From ZLKRG08 sp964654815 (GTDB taxonomy: Bacteria; Actinomycetota; Actinomycetes; Nanopelagicales; Nanopelagicaceae), in the NCBI GenBank assembly GCA_964654815.1, contig CAZZLH010000002.1, forward strand, positions 1 through 64,000: a DNA stretch of 64,000 nucleotides, read 5' to 3'. The notes beneath the pieces were generated by a model, which worked only from the letters and a program-made list of their open reading frames with translations, did not search any database and had not been told where the DNA came from. Positions 1-7,895 of the stretch are shown here, one piece after another. Made by a program: the position numbers and the translations under genes. Each line of letters begins with the position of its first letter. Within the stretch, counting starts at the first letter, position 1.

Positions 1-2
1 CT

Positions 3-917
3 ATCGCATCCGGTCACGGAATAGCCACGGTCTCATTGGATGGAACCTCAGTACTCGATGTTTGGTATCCAAATCCGCAGCTCGGACAAATAAGTGGCGA
101 GCCATCATCTGATCTGGTTGGACTCTCTGGGGTCGATGAGATCAGAGGCGTTAAGCGAGAGCTAGTATCAATCGAGATTGATACTGATAAAGCGCCAGCC
201 GATGCCAAAGATGCCTATCTTCGACTTCATCTGCTCTCCCATCGCTTAATCAAGCCTCACGGTTTATCTTTAGAGGGAATCTTCGGATTGCTTACAAATG
301 TGGTTTGGACCAATCATGGGCCATGCCAAGTCGAAGGTTTTGAATCTGTTCGCGCCAAGTTGCGTGCTAAACATGGCCAAGTAACAGTCTATTCAGTAGA
401 TAAGTTTCCCCGAATGGTCGATTATGTAATTCCTTCGGGTGTTCGAATCGCCGATGCGGATCGGGTGCGTTTAGGTGCATACCTATCGCCTGGCACCACT
501 GTTATGCATGAAGGATTCGTCAATTTCAATGCCGGAACACTTGGTGCATCGATGGTTGAAGGCAGAATCTCTGCTGGTGTTGTAGTCGATGATGGCAGTG
601 ATATCGGAGGCGGTGCATCGATTATGGGCACTCTATCTGGCGGCGGTAAAGAGGTTATCTCTATTGGCAAGAAGTCACTGCTTGGCGCAAATTCCGGACT
701 TGGAATCTCACTCGGCGATAACTGCGTAGTTGAAGCCGGAACTTATCTGACTGCCGCCGCAAAAGTCACCTTGCCGGATGGCAAAGTGGTTAAAGCGGCA
801 GAGTTAAGTGGCGGTAATAACCTGCTCTTTAGAAGGAATTCGCAAAGTGGTGCGTTGGAGGTACTTTCTAAAACCGGTACTTGGGGTGGATTAAACTCCG
901 TGCTTCATAAAAATTGA
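3..917 (+). CDS. dapD: Tetrahydrodipicolinate N-succinyltransferase, 5' end cut by window edge
   Basis: Transfers succinyl from succinyl-CoA to tetrahydrodipicolinate in the succinylase branch of lysine and diaminopimelate synthesis, in the cytoplasm. The protein has the actinobacterial DapD layout: an N-terminal domain with YLRLHLLSHRL and NVVWTNHGPC, then a left-handed beta-helix with the active-site stretch PGTTVMHEGFVNFNAGT and the glycine-rich GGGASIMGTLSGGG, and a C-terminus ending LHKN. The frame is open to the left edge, and the upstream codons read as the family's usual N-terminus (GHGIATVSLDGT), so the internal TTG at 36 is not the start. By family length only about ten residues are missing. 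It converges with the SDR gene at 982. Confidence 0.95.
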   Translation: MASGHGIATVSLDGTSVLDVWYPNPQLGQISGEPSSDLVGLSGVDEIRGVKRELVSIEIDTDKAPADAKDAYLRLHLLSHRLIKPHGLSLEGIFGLLTNVVWTNHGPCQVEGFESVRAKLRAKHGQVTVYSVDKFPRMVDYVIPSGVRIADADRVRLGAYLSPGTTVMHEGFVNFNAGTLGASMVEGRISAGVVVDDGSDIGGGASIMGTLSGGGKEVISIGKKSLLGANSGLGISLGDNCVVEAGTYLTAAAKVTLPDGKVVKAAELSGGNNLLFRRNSQSGALEVLSKTGTWGGLNSVLHKN

Positions 918-981
918 TTTCACTTTGACTAAAGTAAATAGAAAAGTAAATAGATAAAGTAAATTGAAATTTAATTGGTAA
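918..981. repeat. AT-rich short tandem repeat between convergent genes
   Basis: The gap between the stops of dapD and the SDR gene holds three copies of an 11-bp AT-rich unit, AAAGTAAATAG or one base different, at 931-941, 943-953 and 956-966, so the period is 12-13 bp. Just before it, ACTTT and AAAGT flank a 4-base loop around 922-935 and could form a small hairpin, but there is no strong terminator. Confidence 0.7.
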
Positions 982-1743
982 TCAAGGCATTACCAATCCG
1001 CCATCAACTGGCACGGTAATTCCTGTTACATAGCTCGAGGCATCACTTACTAGCCAGATCAATGTCGCAGCCAACTCCTCCGGATCACCCATACGACCTG
1101 CCGGTGTAAATGCTTTGACCGCTTCGACCATCTCTTTAGGCAATTCATCGCTCATCTCTGAGGGAAAGAAACCTGGTGCGAGCGCATTTACTCGAATCTT
1201 CTTACGTCCAGTCCACTGCGCTGCCAAATCACGGGTCAAACCAATTAGCCCCGCTTTGCTAGATGCGTAAGCTGCCTGCGGTAGTCCTTGTGGTTTTAAT
1301 CCCAGCACGCTTGAAATATTAACGATCACGCCGCCATTGGTATTTGCCCTGGCAAATGCTTGTGCCATCCAATAAGCACCAAAGAGATTGATATCAAGTA
1401 CTCCCTTGAACTGCTCAGGAGTTTCGCGGGTGGCAGGTACTGCAGTGCCAACACCAGCATTATTTACCAGGATATCAACCCGGCCAAACTTCTCAATCGC
1501 CAGAGCAATTAGTTGATCACAATCATTTGGTTGCGTGACATCGGTCTGCTTTGCCACAAACTTTCTACCTGCAGCTTCTACCAAAGCACCGGTATCAGCA
1601 AGGCGCTCAAATCGTCTTGCACCGAGCACGAGATCAGCTCCCGCCTCTGCGAGCGCTTTGGCAAATGCCACACCTAGTCCAGATGATGCTCCAGTGACGA
1701 CAGCGACCTTTCCATCTAAACGAAAGCGATTCAGAATGCTCAT
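982..1743 (-). CDS. Short-chain dehydrogenase/reductase (classical SDR)
   Basis: A 253-residue classical SDR, the usual length for the family. It shows the nucleotide-binding motif TGASSGLG near residue 18, the NNAG motif near residue 92, the catalytic serine in NISSV, and the YASSK catalytic Tyr/Lys pair. The C-terminus DGGLVMP is typical of FabG- or 3-hydroxybutyrate-dehydrogenase-like members. The substrate cannot be read from sequence. It is divergent from the acyl-CoA dehydrogenase at 1785 with only 41 bp between starts, so it probably belongs to the same module. By analogy to LvaD of the levulinate pathway it could reduce a 4-oxoacyl-CoA, or act as a 3-hydroxyacyl-CoA dehydrogenase. A GGAGAG ribosome binding site precedes the ATG. 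Confidence 0.88.
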   Translation of the reverse strand: MSILNRFRLDGKVAVVTGASSGLGVAFAKALAEAGADLVLGARRFERLADTGALVEAAGRKFVAKQTDVTQPNDCDQLIALAIEKFGRVDILVNNAGVGTAVPATRETPEQFKGVLDINLFGAYWMAQAFARANTNGGVIVNISSVLGLKPQGLPQAAYASSKAGLIGLTRDLAAQWTGRKKIRVNALAPGFFPSEMSDELPKEMVEAVKAFTPAGRMGDPEELAATLIWLVSDASSYVTGITVPVDGGLVMP

Positions 1744-1784
1744 GGTCTCTCCAATTTTCCTAGAAGTATGCGTATGGTAGTTGT
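1744..1784. promoter_or_regulatory. Divergent promoter region, SDR / acyl-CoA dehydrogenase
   Basis: These 41 bp separate two divergent starts. On the + strand TATGGT (1773-1778) lies exactly 6 nt before the ATG at 1785 and there is no Shine-Dalgarno sequence, which fits a -10 box driving a leaderless transcript. On the - strand GGAGAG gives the SDR gene an ordinary ribosome binding site. Confidence 0.45.
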
Positions 1785-2996
1785 ATGGATTTCAGCCTAA
1801 GCCCCAAGGCAAGCGAATATGCGGCAAAACTTCAAGCCTTTATGGATGAGCAGATCCTGCCTGCGGAAGATACTTACCATCGCCAACGCCAGGAGTTAAT
1901 TGCTGCGGGAAATCCTCATGGATTGCCAAAAGTCATTGAAGAGCTTAAATCGAAGGCGCGTGAATTGGGATTATGGAATCTCTTTCTACCGCATTATGGC
2001 CATGGTCTAAGCGTTACAGATTATGCGACACTGGCAGAGATCACAGGATGGTCGCACGAGATAGCTCCTGAGGTAATCAATTGTGCCGCCCCAGATACCG
2101 GCAATATGGAACTGCTCGATATGTTCGGTACCGCGGAACAGAAAGAGCGATGGCTAAAGCCGCTTTTAGATGGAGAGATTCGTTCCGCTTTTGCGATGAC
2201 TGAGCCAGATGTGGCATCGAGCGATGCGCGCAATATAAAAGCTGAGATTGTGCGCGAGGGTGAGAATTATCGAATCAATGGCAGGAAATGGTGGACCACA
2301 GGTGCCATGGATTCACGTTGTGCAATTCTCATCGTGATGGGTAAGACCAACCCGGCTGCAGATCCTTACACTCAACAATCGATGATCTTGGTCCCAATTG
2401 ATACACCTGGTGTAAAAGTGGTTCGAAATCTGACAGTTTTTGGATTTGTAGATCAACATGGCCATGCCGAAGTAACTTTTACAGATGTCATAGTTCCCAA
2501 GAGCAATCTCTTAGGTGGGGAAGGCGAAGGATTTGCATTGGCGCAGGCCCGCCTTGGCCCGGGTCGGATCCATCACTGCATGCGGGCTATTGGCATGGCA
2601 GAACGTGCGCTCTCACTGATGATAAAACGGAGCCTGGTTCGCGCACCATTTGGTAAAGAATTGGCACATCAAGGTGTAATCCAACAATGGATAGCACAAG
2701 CTCGAATCGATATCGAACAAGCGCGATTGCTGGTATTAAAAGCGGCATGGATTATCGATAACCAGGGCGCTAAGCAGGCGCGAAAAGAGATCGCTGCCAT
2801 CAAAGTTGCGATTCCGCAGATGGCAGAGCGAATAATTGATCGGGCGATTCAGAGTTTTGGCGGCGCTGGAGTAAGTCAAGATACCCCGCTTGCGGCCATG
2901 TATGCCGGGGTTAGAGCGCTCAGAATTGTCGATGGACCAGATGAAGTTCATCTCCGTGACATCGCGCGTTTAGAGCTAAATCCATATCTAAAATGA
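1785..2996 (+). CDS. ACAD10/11-like acyl-CoA dehydrogenase
   Basis: A 403-residue flavin-dependent acyl-CoA dehydrogenase with the usual three domains: an N-terminal helical domain, a middle beta domain with AFAMTEPDVASSD and GRKWWTTGA, and a C-terminal helical domain. The stretches LGPGRIHHCMR, FGGAGVSQD and DGPDEVHL match what I recall of the ACAD10/ACAD11 subgroup better than ordinary FadE enzymes. In that subgroup the dehydrogenase fold acts on 4-phosphorylated acyl-CoA and works beside an APH-fold kinase. Here the kinase is the next gene, with an ATGA overlap at 2993-2996. I infer a role in catabolism of 4-hydroxyacyl-CoA; ordinary acyl-CoA oxidation is the alternative. Confidence 0.85.
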   Translation: MDFSLSPKASEYAAKLQAFMDEQILPAEDTYHRQRQELIAAGNPHGLPKVIEELKSKARELGLWNLFLPHYGHGLSVTDYATLAEITGWSHEIAPEVINCAAPDTGNMELLDMFGTAEQKERWLKPLLDGEIRSAFAMTEPDVASSDARNIKAEIVREGENYRINGRKWWTTGAMDSRCAILIVMGKTNPAADPYTQQSMILVPIDTPGVKVVRNLTVFGFVDQHGHAEVTFTDVIVPKSNLLGGEGEGFALAQARLGPGRIHHCMRAIGMAERALSLMIKRSLVRAPFGKELAHQGVIQQWIAQARIDIEQARLLVLKAAWIIDNQGAKQARKEIAAIKVAIPQMAERIIDRAIQSFGGAGVSQDTPLAAMYAGVRALRIVDGPDEVHLRDIARLELNPYLK

Positions 2997-4024
2997 GCGA
3001 GCTGACTTCGGTCCGCGAAGAGGATCGTTTTGATGTTATCAAAATGCAAAGTTGGTTAGCCCCTTATATAGATATTGATGAGGACACTCTGCCAAACGTT
3101 TTTCAATTTAGCAGCGGTGCATCGAATCTCACCTACCTTTTGGAATATCCTGATCGACAATTAGTGCTGCGTCGACCACCAATTGGCACCAAAGCAATCT
3201 CTGCCCATGACATGAAGCGCGAGTTTCTGATTCAATCAAGATTGAAACCGGTTTATCAGTTGGTTCCAACGTTGGTGGCACTTTGTGAAGATCAGACAAT
3301 CATGGGTTCGGATTTTTATGTCATGGAACGAGTTGAGGGTCAGATTTTTCGCCGAGAGATCCCGAATGAGGTCACCGCAGTAGATATCTCCGTGATGGCA
3401 GAGGCACTGGTCTCGGGATTGGCGCAATTACATTCGGTTGATGCAACTGTCCTACAAGAGCTTAATAAAGGTAGCGGATATGTAAATCGCCAAGTGGAGG
3501 GCTGGTCAAAACGTTATCGAAATGCGCTAACGGAGGATGTGCCAGATGGTGCAGCAGTTATGAGCTGGCTAGCGGCCAACCAACCTGATGATGTTGGCTC
3601 TTGCATCATTCATGGCGATTGGCGCATCGATAATATGGTCTTTGATCTTGAGAAGAAATCACTGGTAGGCGTTTTGGATTGGGAGCTTGCCACGGTCGGG
3701 GATCCCTTAATGGATCTAGGTTCGGCTTTGGCATATTGGGTCGACCGGGACGATGAGCCAGCCTTTGCATCATTACGTCGACAGCCCAGCGATTTACCTG
3801 GCATGCCAACTAGAGCAGAATTCATCAGCAGATACCTGCAATTGAGCAACCGAAAATGTGATGACTTTACTTTTTATGAGGTCTTTGGATTATTCAGATT
3901 AGCAGTAATCATTCAACAGATCTGGGCGCGTTATCGCGCAGGTCAAACTACAAATCCAGCATTTGCTAACTTTGGCGCTGCAGTTGTGACTTTAATAAAT
4001 CGAGCGCAAGGGAAAATCAAATGA
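2993..4024 (+). CDS. APH-fold phosphotransferase, ACAD10/11- or LvaA-like
   Basis: A 343-residue kinase of the aminoglycoside phosphotransferase/choline kinase fold. The catalytic loop reads IIHGDWRIDNMVFD (Brenner motif HGDxxxxN) and is followed by the metal-binding LDWELATVGDPLMDL. The N-terminal lobe carries FSSGASNLTYLL and LVLRRPP. In eukaryotic ACAD10/11 this domain is fused to an acyl-CoA dehydrogenase and phosphorylates the 4-hydroxyl of a 4-hydroxyacyl-CoA; LvaA does this as a separate protein in Pseudomonas putida. The start overlaps the dehydrogenase stop and the stop overlaps the next start, so the three genes are translationally coupled. Antibiotic resistance is unlikely given the neighbours. 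Confidence 0.85.
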   Translation: MSELTSVREEDRFDVIKMQSWLAPYIDIDEDTLPNVFQFSSGASNLTYLLEYPDRQLVLRRPPIGTKAISAHDMKREFLIQSRLKPVYQLVPTLVALCEDQTIMGSDFYVMERVEGQIFRREIPNEVTAVDISVMAEALVSGLAQLHSVDATVLQELNKGSGYVNRQVEGWSKRYRNALTEDVPDGAAVMSWLAANQPDDVGSCIIHGDWRIDNMVFDLEKKSLVGVLDWELATVGDPLMDLGSALAYWVDRDDEPAFASLRRQPSDLPGMPTRAEFISRYLQLSNRKCDDFTFYEVFGLFRLAVIIQQIWARYRAGQTTNPAFANFGAAVVTLINRAQGKIK

Positions 4025-5004
4025 AAGCTGGGCGAATCACAGTCTCTACTCGAAAATTTGAAGTTGTAGAGGTCCCAGATCCAGTGGTAAACGTTGGAGA
4101 AGTTCGCATAAAAGTCGCCGCTGCCGGAGTTTGTCTATCGGATGTCCATTTTTTAGATGGCATCCTCTCCCCTGCATACTTAAATGGCGATCAGGTCACT
4201 TTGGGCCATGAGGTGGCAGGTGTCGTTGATCAAATTGGCTCTAATGTAACAAATTTGGCTATAGGTGATCGGGTATTACTGATTGCAGGTGAGCGCAACG
4301 ATCTCAACCAATTGAAAACCTTAGGATTTGATTACGACGGTGGATTTGCCGAGTATGTGATCGCCAAAGCGCCATTAGTGGTGAAGATTCCTGAAAATCT
4401 GCCATTCGAACAGGCAGCGATAATTCCTGATGCGGTTTCAACTCCTTGGGCGGCAATCTCAACCACCGGAAAGATTCGATCAGGTGAGCGCGTTGCGGTA
4501 TTTGGAATTGGTGGCTTAGGAATACATGCGGTACAACTTTTAAAATTAATCGGTTGTAGCAAAGTCATAGCAATCGATCCGCGAGAAGATGCTCGTGAAA
4601 ATGCGCTAAAAAGAGGTGCGGATTTTGCCTTTTCGCCAGATGATCCCGAATTGAAGAGCCACCGTGGGCTTAACGCTGCCTTCGATTTCGCGGGCGTGCC
4701 ACAAGTTCGAAAGCAGGCGCTCACATTATTAGGTGAAGCTGGGCGACTTATCATCGTAGGTATCGCAAATGAACCCATTGTCATCCCAAGTGATATGGCA
4801 TTTACATATATGCGTACCCAGATTCTCGGGCACTATGGCTCTGAACCAGAGCACATCCATCAATTAATTGAATTTGCCCGTACTGGTCAATTGGATCTAT
4901 CGGCGTCGGTCTCAGAGATATTGCCATTGGCACAGGCAGAGAGCGCGCTATCTAAGCTATCGCAAAAAATTGGCAATCCAATCCGCATCGTATTAAAACC
5001 ATAA
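4021..5004 (+). CDS. Zinc-type alcohol dehydrogenase (MDR family)
   Basis: A 327-residue medium-chain dehydrogenase. Cys38 (GVCLSDVH) and His63-Glu64 (TLGHEVAG) are the expected catalytic-zinc ligands, and a GIGGLG Rossmann motif lies near residue 170. The lobe that normally holds four cysteines for structural zinc has none, so the enzyme keeps at most the catalytic zinc. It is translationally coupled to the kinase gene by an ATGA overlap and ends the operon. The substrate is unknown; oxidation of a hydroxyl on an intermediate of the same pathway, or of an alcohol feeding into it, is a reasonable guess. It converges with the SpoIID-like gene 35 bp downstream. Confidence 0.85.
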   Translation: MKAGRITVSTRKFEVVEVPDPVVNVGEVRIKVAAAGVCLSDVHFLDGILSPAYLNGDQVTLGHEVAGVVDQIGSNVTNLAIGDRVLLIAGERNDLNQLKTLGFDYDGGFAEYVIAKAPLVVKIPENLPFEQAAIIPDAVSTPWAAISTTGKIRSGERVAVFGIGGLGIHAVQLLKLIGCSKVIAIDPREDARENALKRGADFAFSPDDPELKSHRGLNAAFDFAGVPQVRKQALTLLGEAGRLIIVGIANEPIVIPSDMAFTYMRTQILGHYGSEPEHIHQLIEFARTGQLDLSASVSEILPLAQAESALSKLSQKIGNPIRIVLKP

Positions 5005-5039
5005 TTCACAGAATTTGTCTTTGAATTATCAAATAGCAA

Positions 5040-6287
5040 CTAGCCGATCACGAAGAAGGGGCTCGGCAATCCAGTTCTAGATCTAAAAGTTTCAAGGCGC
5101 AGGGATGCTTTGGCGCCGGTGAAACTTGTTGCTTCTATCCGTTTACCTTTTATCTCCAATGTTGCTACATCAAGCAAGGCAAATGCTTTGGCCACAACTG
5201 CACCACTTATGGTGCGCGTCCAAGCGTTGTATCGCGGATTGGCCTTCGGGTCCAAACTCGCCAAATCAGTAACCGGTTGCAGATACTCCACATCGGTACC
5301 AAAGGCATTCAGTGCGCTCTCGGTAAGGCCACCGGTTGAAGAGGAGTAATAAGCGCTGATGGGATTGCCCATGTACGTCATAGCTAGGCCATGATCCTCA
5401 TCGAAAATCGTGTCGTCGACTGCTGCCTTCCAGAATTTACCGAAACGTGGTTCTGAAATCTTCGCAATGCCGACAAAGAGTTGGTCTTGGATTGTTCCGT
5501 ACAGATCGCAATCACAACTCGCGCGATAAATACCAGCTTTGGACATGGCATAACTACGAGCGGTGATTGCCTGGGCTCTAAGCGCCTCTGTTGGCCAAGC
5601 CGAAGAAACCTCGGAGATACCGTAAAGATATTCATCCTTGAGCCGGACCGTATTTGTCGCCTCAAATCGCTTGCCAACAACTTTTAGATTTATCTGCCCA
5701 TATGCATAACGCACAGATTTACCGGGATTGAAGGCCACCACTGCGCTATCTCCCTCAAGAAATCGAGTACCGCTCCACTGGATCGTTATCTCTGGTACTG
5801 CAGGTAGATTCGCCACAATCGCACGGGACTTACGAACGATTGTGGTGATACCCGAATCGGTATATCTAAAAGTAGCGATGCTCTGTCGATCGGTAATCAC
5901 ATAATCATTGATCTTTAAATAACCGGTGTTGCTGACTAATTGGAGATTTGCACTGATTAATTCGTGGCCGATGTTGACTCTGACGTCATACCAATCAGCG
6001 ACTGGCTCGATGACCACGCCAGTGAAGTAATACTTCAATATCTCTTCAGCGCTCTTTCCCTCTTGCGCCATGACCTTGGCGCCAATCTGGCTTAACCCCA
6101 CACCGTGGCCCAATCCGCTTCCCGAGAAAGTGAAACTAGTACTTGCATTTACCGCTGTGGGGAGCGCGCCAAGCAGAATCACTTGGATACTTAGGATACT
6201 TAGGACTCTTAGGACTCTTAGGACTCTTAGGACTCTTAGTAGTGAAGAGCGAAGTAGCCGGTATGGCCTATTTCTAGACATCCTCAT
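5040..6287 (-). CDS. SpoIID/LytB-domain secreted protein
   Basis: 415 residues. A basic N-terminus with a VLR repeat runs into a hydrophobic segment and a likely signal peptidase I site (AVNAS), so the protein is exported. The mature part opens with SGSGLGHGVGLSQIGA and contains the SpoIID core (YGISEVSSAWPTEALRAQA, ITARSYAM, YYSSSTGG). SpoIID-family proteins act on peptidoglycan, as lytic transglycosylase or amidase enhancer. It is the last gene of a leftward operon with a TagGH-type exporter: its ATG lies inside the end of tagH, a 14-bp overlap. The 9-bp repeat in the signal peptide is treated separately. Its job in a non-sporulating organism is unknown; wall remodelling is likely. Confidence 0.85.
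   Translation of the reverse strand: MRMSRNRPYRLLRSSLLRVLRVLRVLRVLSILSIQVILLGALPTAVNASTSFTFSGSGLGHGVGLSQIGAKVMAQEGKSAEEILKYYFTGVVIEPVADWYDVRVNIGHELISANLQLVSNTGYLKINDYVITDRQSIATFRYTDSGITTIVRKSRAIVANLPAVPEITIQWSGTRFLEGDSAVVAFNPGKSVRYAYGQINLKVVGKRFEATNTVRLKDEYLYGISEVSSAWPTEALRAQAITARSYAMSKAGIYRASCDCDLYGTIQDQLFVGIAKISEPRFGKFWKAAVDDTIFDEDHGLAMTYMGNPISAYYSSSTGGLTESALNAFGTDVEYLQPVTDLASLDPKANPRYNAWTRTISGAVVAKAFALLDVATLEIKGKRIEATSFTGAKASLRLETFRSRTGLPSPFFVIG
6181..6240. repeat. 9-bp in-frame tandem repeat in signal peptide
   Basis: Six full 9-bp units and part of a seventh run head to tail: CTTAGGACT occurs four times at 6199-6234, preceded by CTTAGGATA and ACTTGGATA and followed by CTTAGT. On the coding strand each unit encodes Val-Leu-Arg or Ile-Leu-Ser, giving a VLRVLRVLRVLSILSI run at the start of the SpoIID-like protein. 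The period is a multiple of three, so gain or loss of units would change signal-peptide length without a frameshift. Confidence 0.95.
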
Positions 6288-7074
6288 TTATAACGGCGCT
6301 CTTTCCGACCGCGAGAAAATCTTGATAAGCATCGACCACATCATTTGGCATACCGCGCTGAATCAGTTTGCCCTTATTAAGCCAGGCCACCTCATTACAA
6401 ATCTCTCTTACCGTGCCAAGTGCATGGCTTACTAATATTAAGGCGCGATTATCGCTACGCAATTCTTTTAGTTTGTTAAGGCTCTTCTCCTTAAATCGGG
6501 CATCTCCGGTGCTTAGCGCCTCATCGACAATCAAAATGTCTGGCTTCACTGTGACTGCAACAGAGAAACCAAGTCGGGCATACATGCCTGATGAATAGGT
6601 ACGCATCGGCGCATCGATCGCATCCCCTAGTTCGGCGAAATCAGCGATCTCATCAAAATACTCATCGATCTGCTTTCTAGTCAGTCCTGCCGCAAGACCA
6701 CCTAGCAGCACATTCTCGCGCCCGGTTAATTTTGGGTTGAAGCCAATTCCTAGGGCTAGCAAGGTGGAAACTTTTCCATACACCTCAACTCGACCAGATG
6801 TGGGCGGCAAGATGCCACTAATCACTCGCATTAATGTTGATTTGCCCGCGCCATTTGCGCCAATCACGCCAAGCACAGAACCGTAATCAACATCAAGATT
6901 CACGGAGTTTAAGGCGTTAACAATTCGAGTCTGTTTTCTACCTCGGCCAAAGCTTTTGATCCGCGAGGGCAAGGATGCTTTCTTATCAATTGTGGTGCGG
7001 TATATCAGTCCCAGATTTTGCACTGAAACGGCGAGTTCGCCAGATTTATGAGAGATGTTAGACACGAACGGCAA
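6274..7074 (-). CDS. tagH: Polysaccharide/teichoic acid ABC exporter ATPase
   Basis: 266 residues with a Walker A GANGAGKST, signature YSSGM, Walker B ILIVDEAL and H-loop SHAL. This is the TagH/Wzt/RfbE-type ATPase that powers export of undecaprenyl-linked glycopolymers; the GKVSTLLALGIGFNP stretch is typical. There is no long C-terminal carbohydrate-binding domain, so polymer recognition of the Wzt kind is not expected. The start overlaps the permease gene end by 17 bp, and the stop overlaps the SpoIID-like start. The exact polymer exported cannot be read from sequence. Confidence 0.9.
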   Translation of the reverse strand: MPFVSNISHKSGELAVSVQNLGLIYRTTIDKKASLPSRIKSFGRGRKQTRIVNALNSVNLDVDYGSVLGVIGANGAGKSTLMRVISGILPPTSGRVEVYGKVSTLLALGIGFNPKLTGRENVLLGGLAAGLTRKQIDEYFDEIADFAELGDAIDAPMRTYSSGMYARLGFSVAVTVKPDILIVDEALSTGDARFKEKSLNKLKELRSDNRALILVSHALGTVREICNEVAWLNKGKLIQRGMPNDVVDAYQDFLAVGKSAVINEDV

Positions 7075-7885
7075 ACTCTCGCTCTCTGGATAGGAAGAAA
7101 TAAGTTCCGATTAAGAAAGTACCAAAAGCCCAAGCGGCAGCCTTTGCCACATCGCCCCAAATTAGAGACTCGTTATGAACCATCACTCGTGACCACGAAT
7201 CCAATATTGGGTAGAAAGGATTTATCTCTTTGATGAATGCGATCCGTCTTGGCACCTTAGCTGCCTCATAAAGAACTGGTGAGATGTAGAGCAGAGTTCG
7301 GTTGAGGTACGGCAAGAAACTGGTGATATCTCGGAAATAGACATTTGCGGCAGAGATCAAGATCGATATGCCAAGGCCAAATATCAGTGCTATGACGATA
7401 ATCAATAAACCCCAAAGCATCTGCCAACCAAACTCAATGCCAAGTGCCAATTTGATTAGCAAGAAGACCGGCAAAGTAGGAAGAAACCTAAAGAAAGCCA
7501 CAATCGCGGCACAAAATGGCAGGGCTATCCGTGGGAATGCGGTGTTTAGTATCAACTTCTGGCCGGTGGTGACCGATTTAGTGCCATTATTCATGGCATT
7601 ACTCACCAAATAGAAAAGAAATAAACTAGAAGTCAGATGGGCGTACCTAAATTTATCCGCATTTCCGGCAATAATGACGATCAATAGAAAATAGACGCCT
7701 GATAGCAGCAATGGATTGAGGATCAACCATAGTTGGCCGAAGATTGAATCGTAATTGCTGGTGCGTAAATCCGATTTGGAGTACTCGTAGATAAAAGATC
7801 GACGGGCCCAGAGAGAGCGCCAATAGCGTCTTATTGGGGGCAGGCTGGCCTTAAATGGTTCGTAGACCTCTACCGGGCGTTCCAT
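7058..7885 (-). CDS. tagG: Polysaccharide/teichoic acid ABC exporter permease
   Basis: 275-residue ABC-2-type membrane protein with about six hydrophobic segments, for example PLLLSGVYFLLIVIIAG and GLLIIVIALIFGLGISILI, and the family stretch ANVYFRDITSFLPYL. It forms the channel with the ATPase encoded immediately downstream (17-bp overlap) and sits in the plasma membrane. It starts 10 bp after the glycosyltransferase stop, in the order glycosyltransferase, permease, ATPase, SpoIID-like protein. Confidence 0.9.
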   Translation of the reverse strand: MERPVEVYEPFKASLPPIRRYWRSLWARRSFIYEYSKSDLRTSNYDSIFGQLWLILNPLLLSGVYFLLIVIIAGNADKFRYAHLTSSLFLFYLVSNAMNNGTKSVTTGQKLILNTAFPRIALPFCAAIVAFFRFLPTLPVFLLIKLALGIEFGWQMLWGLLIIVIALIFGLGISILISAANVYFRDITSFLPYLNRTLLYISPVLYEAAKVPRRIAFIKEINPFYPILDSWSRVMVHNESLIWGDVAKAAAWAFGTFLIGTYFFLSREREFAVRV

Positions 7886-7895
7886 GCGCTTAAGG

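Noticed and set aside
36..38. TTG as start of dapD
   Set aside because: Codons before it, up to the window edge, continue the conserved DapD N-terminus, so the gene begins outside the window.
2993..4024. Aminoglycoside resistance gene
   Set aside because: Only the APH fold matches; position between an ACAD10/11-like dehydrogenase and an alcohol dehydrogenase fits acyl-CoA metabolism.
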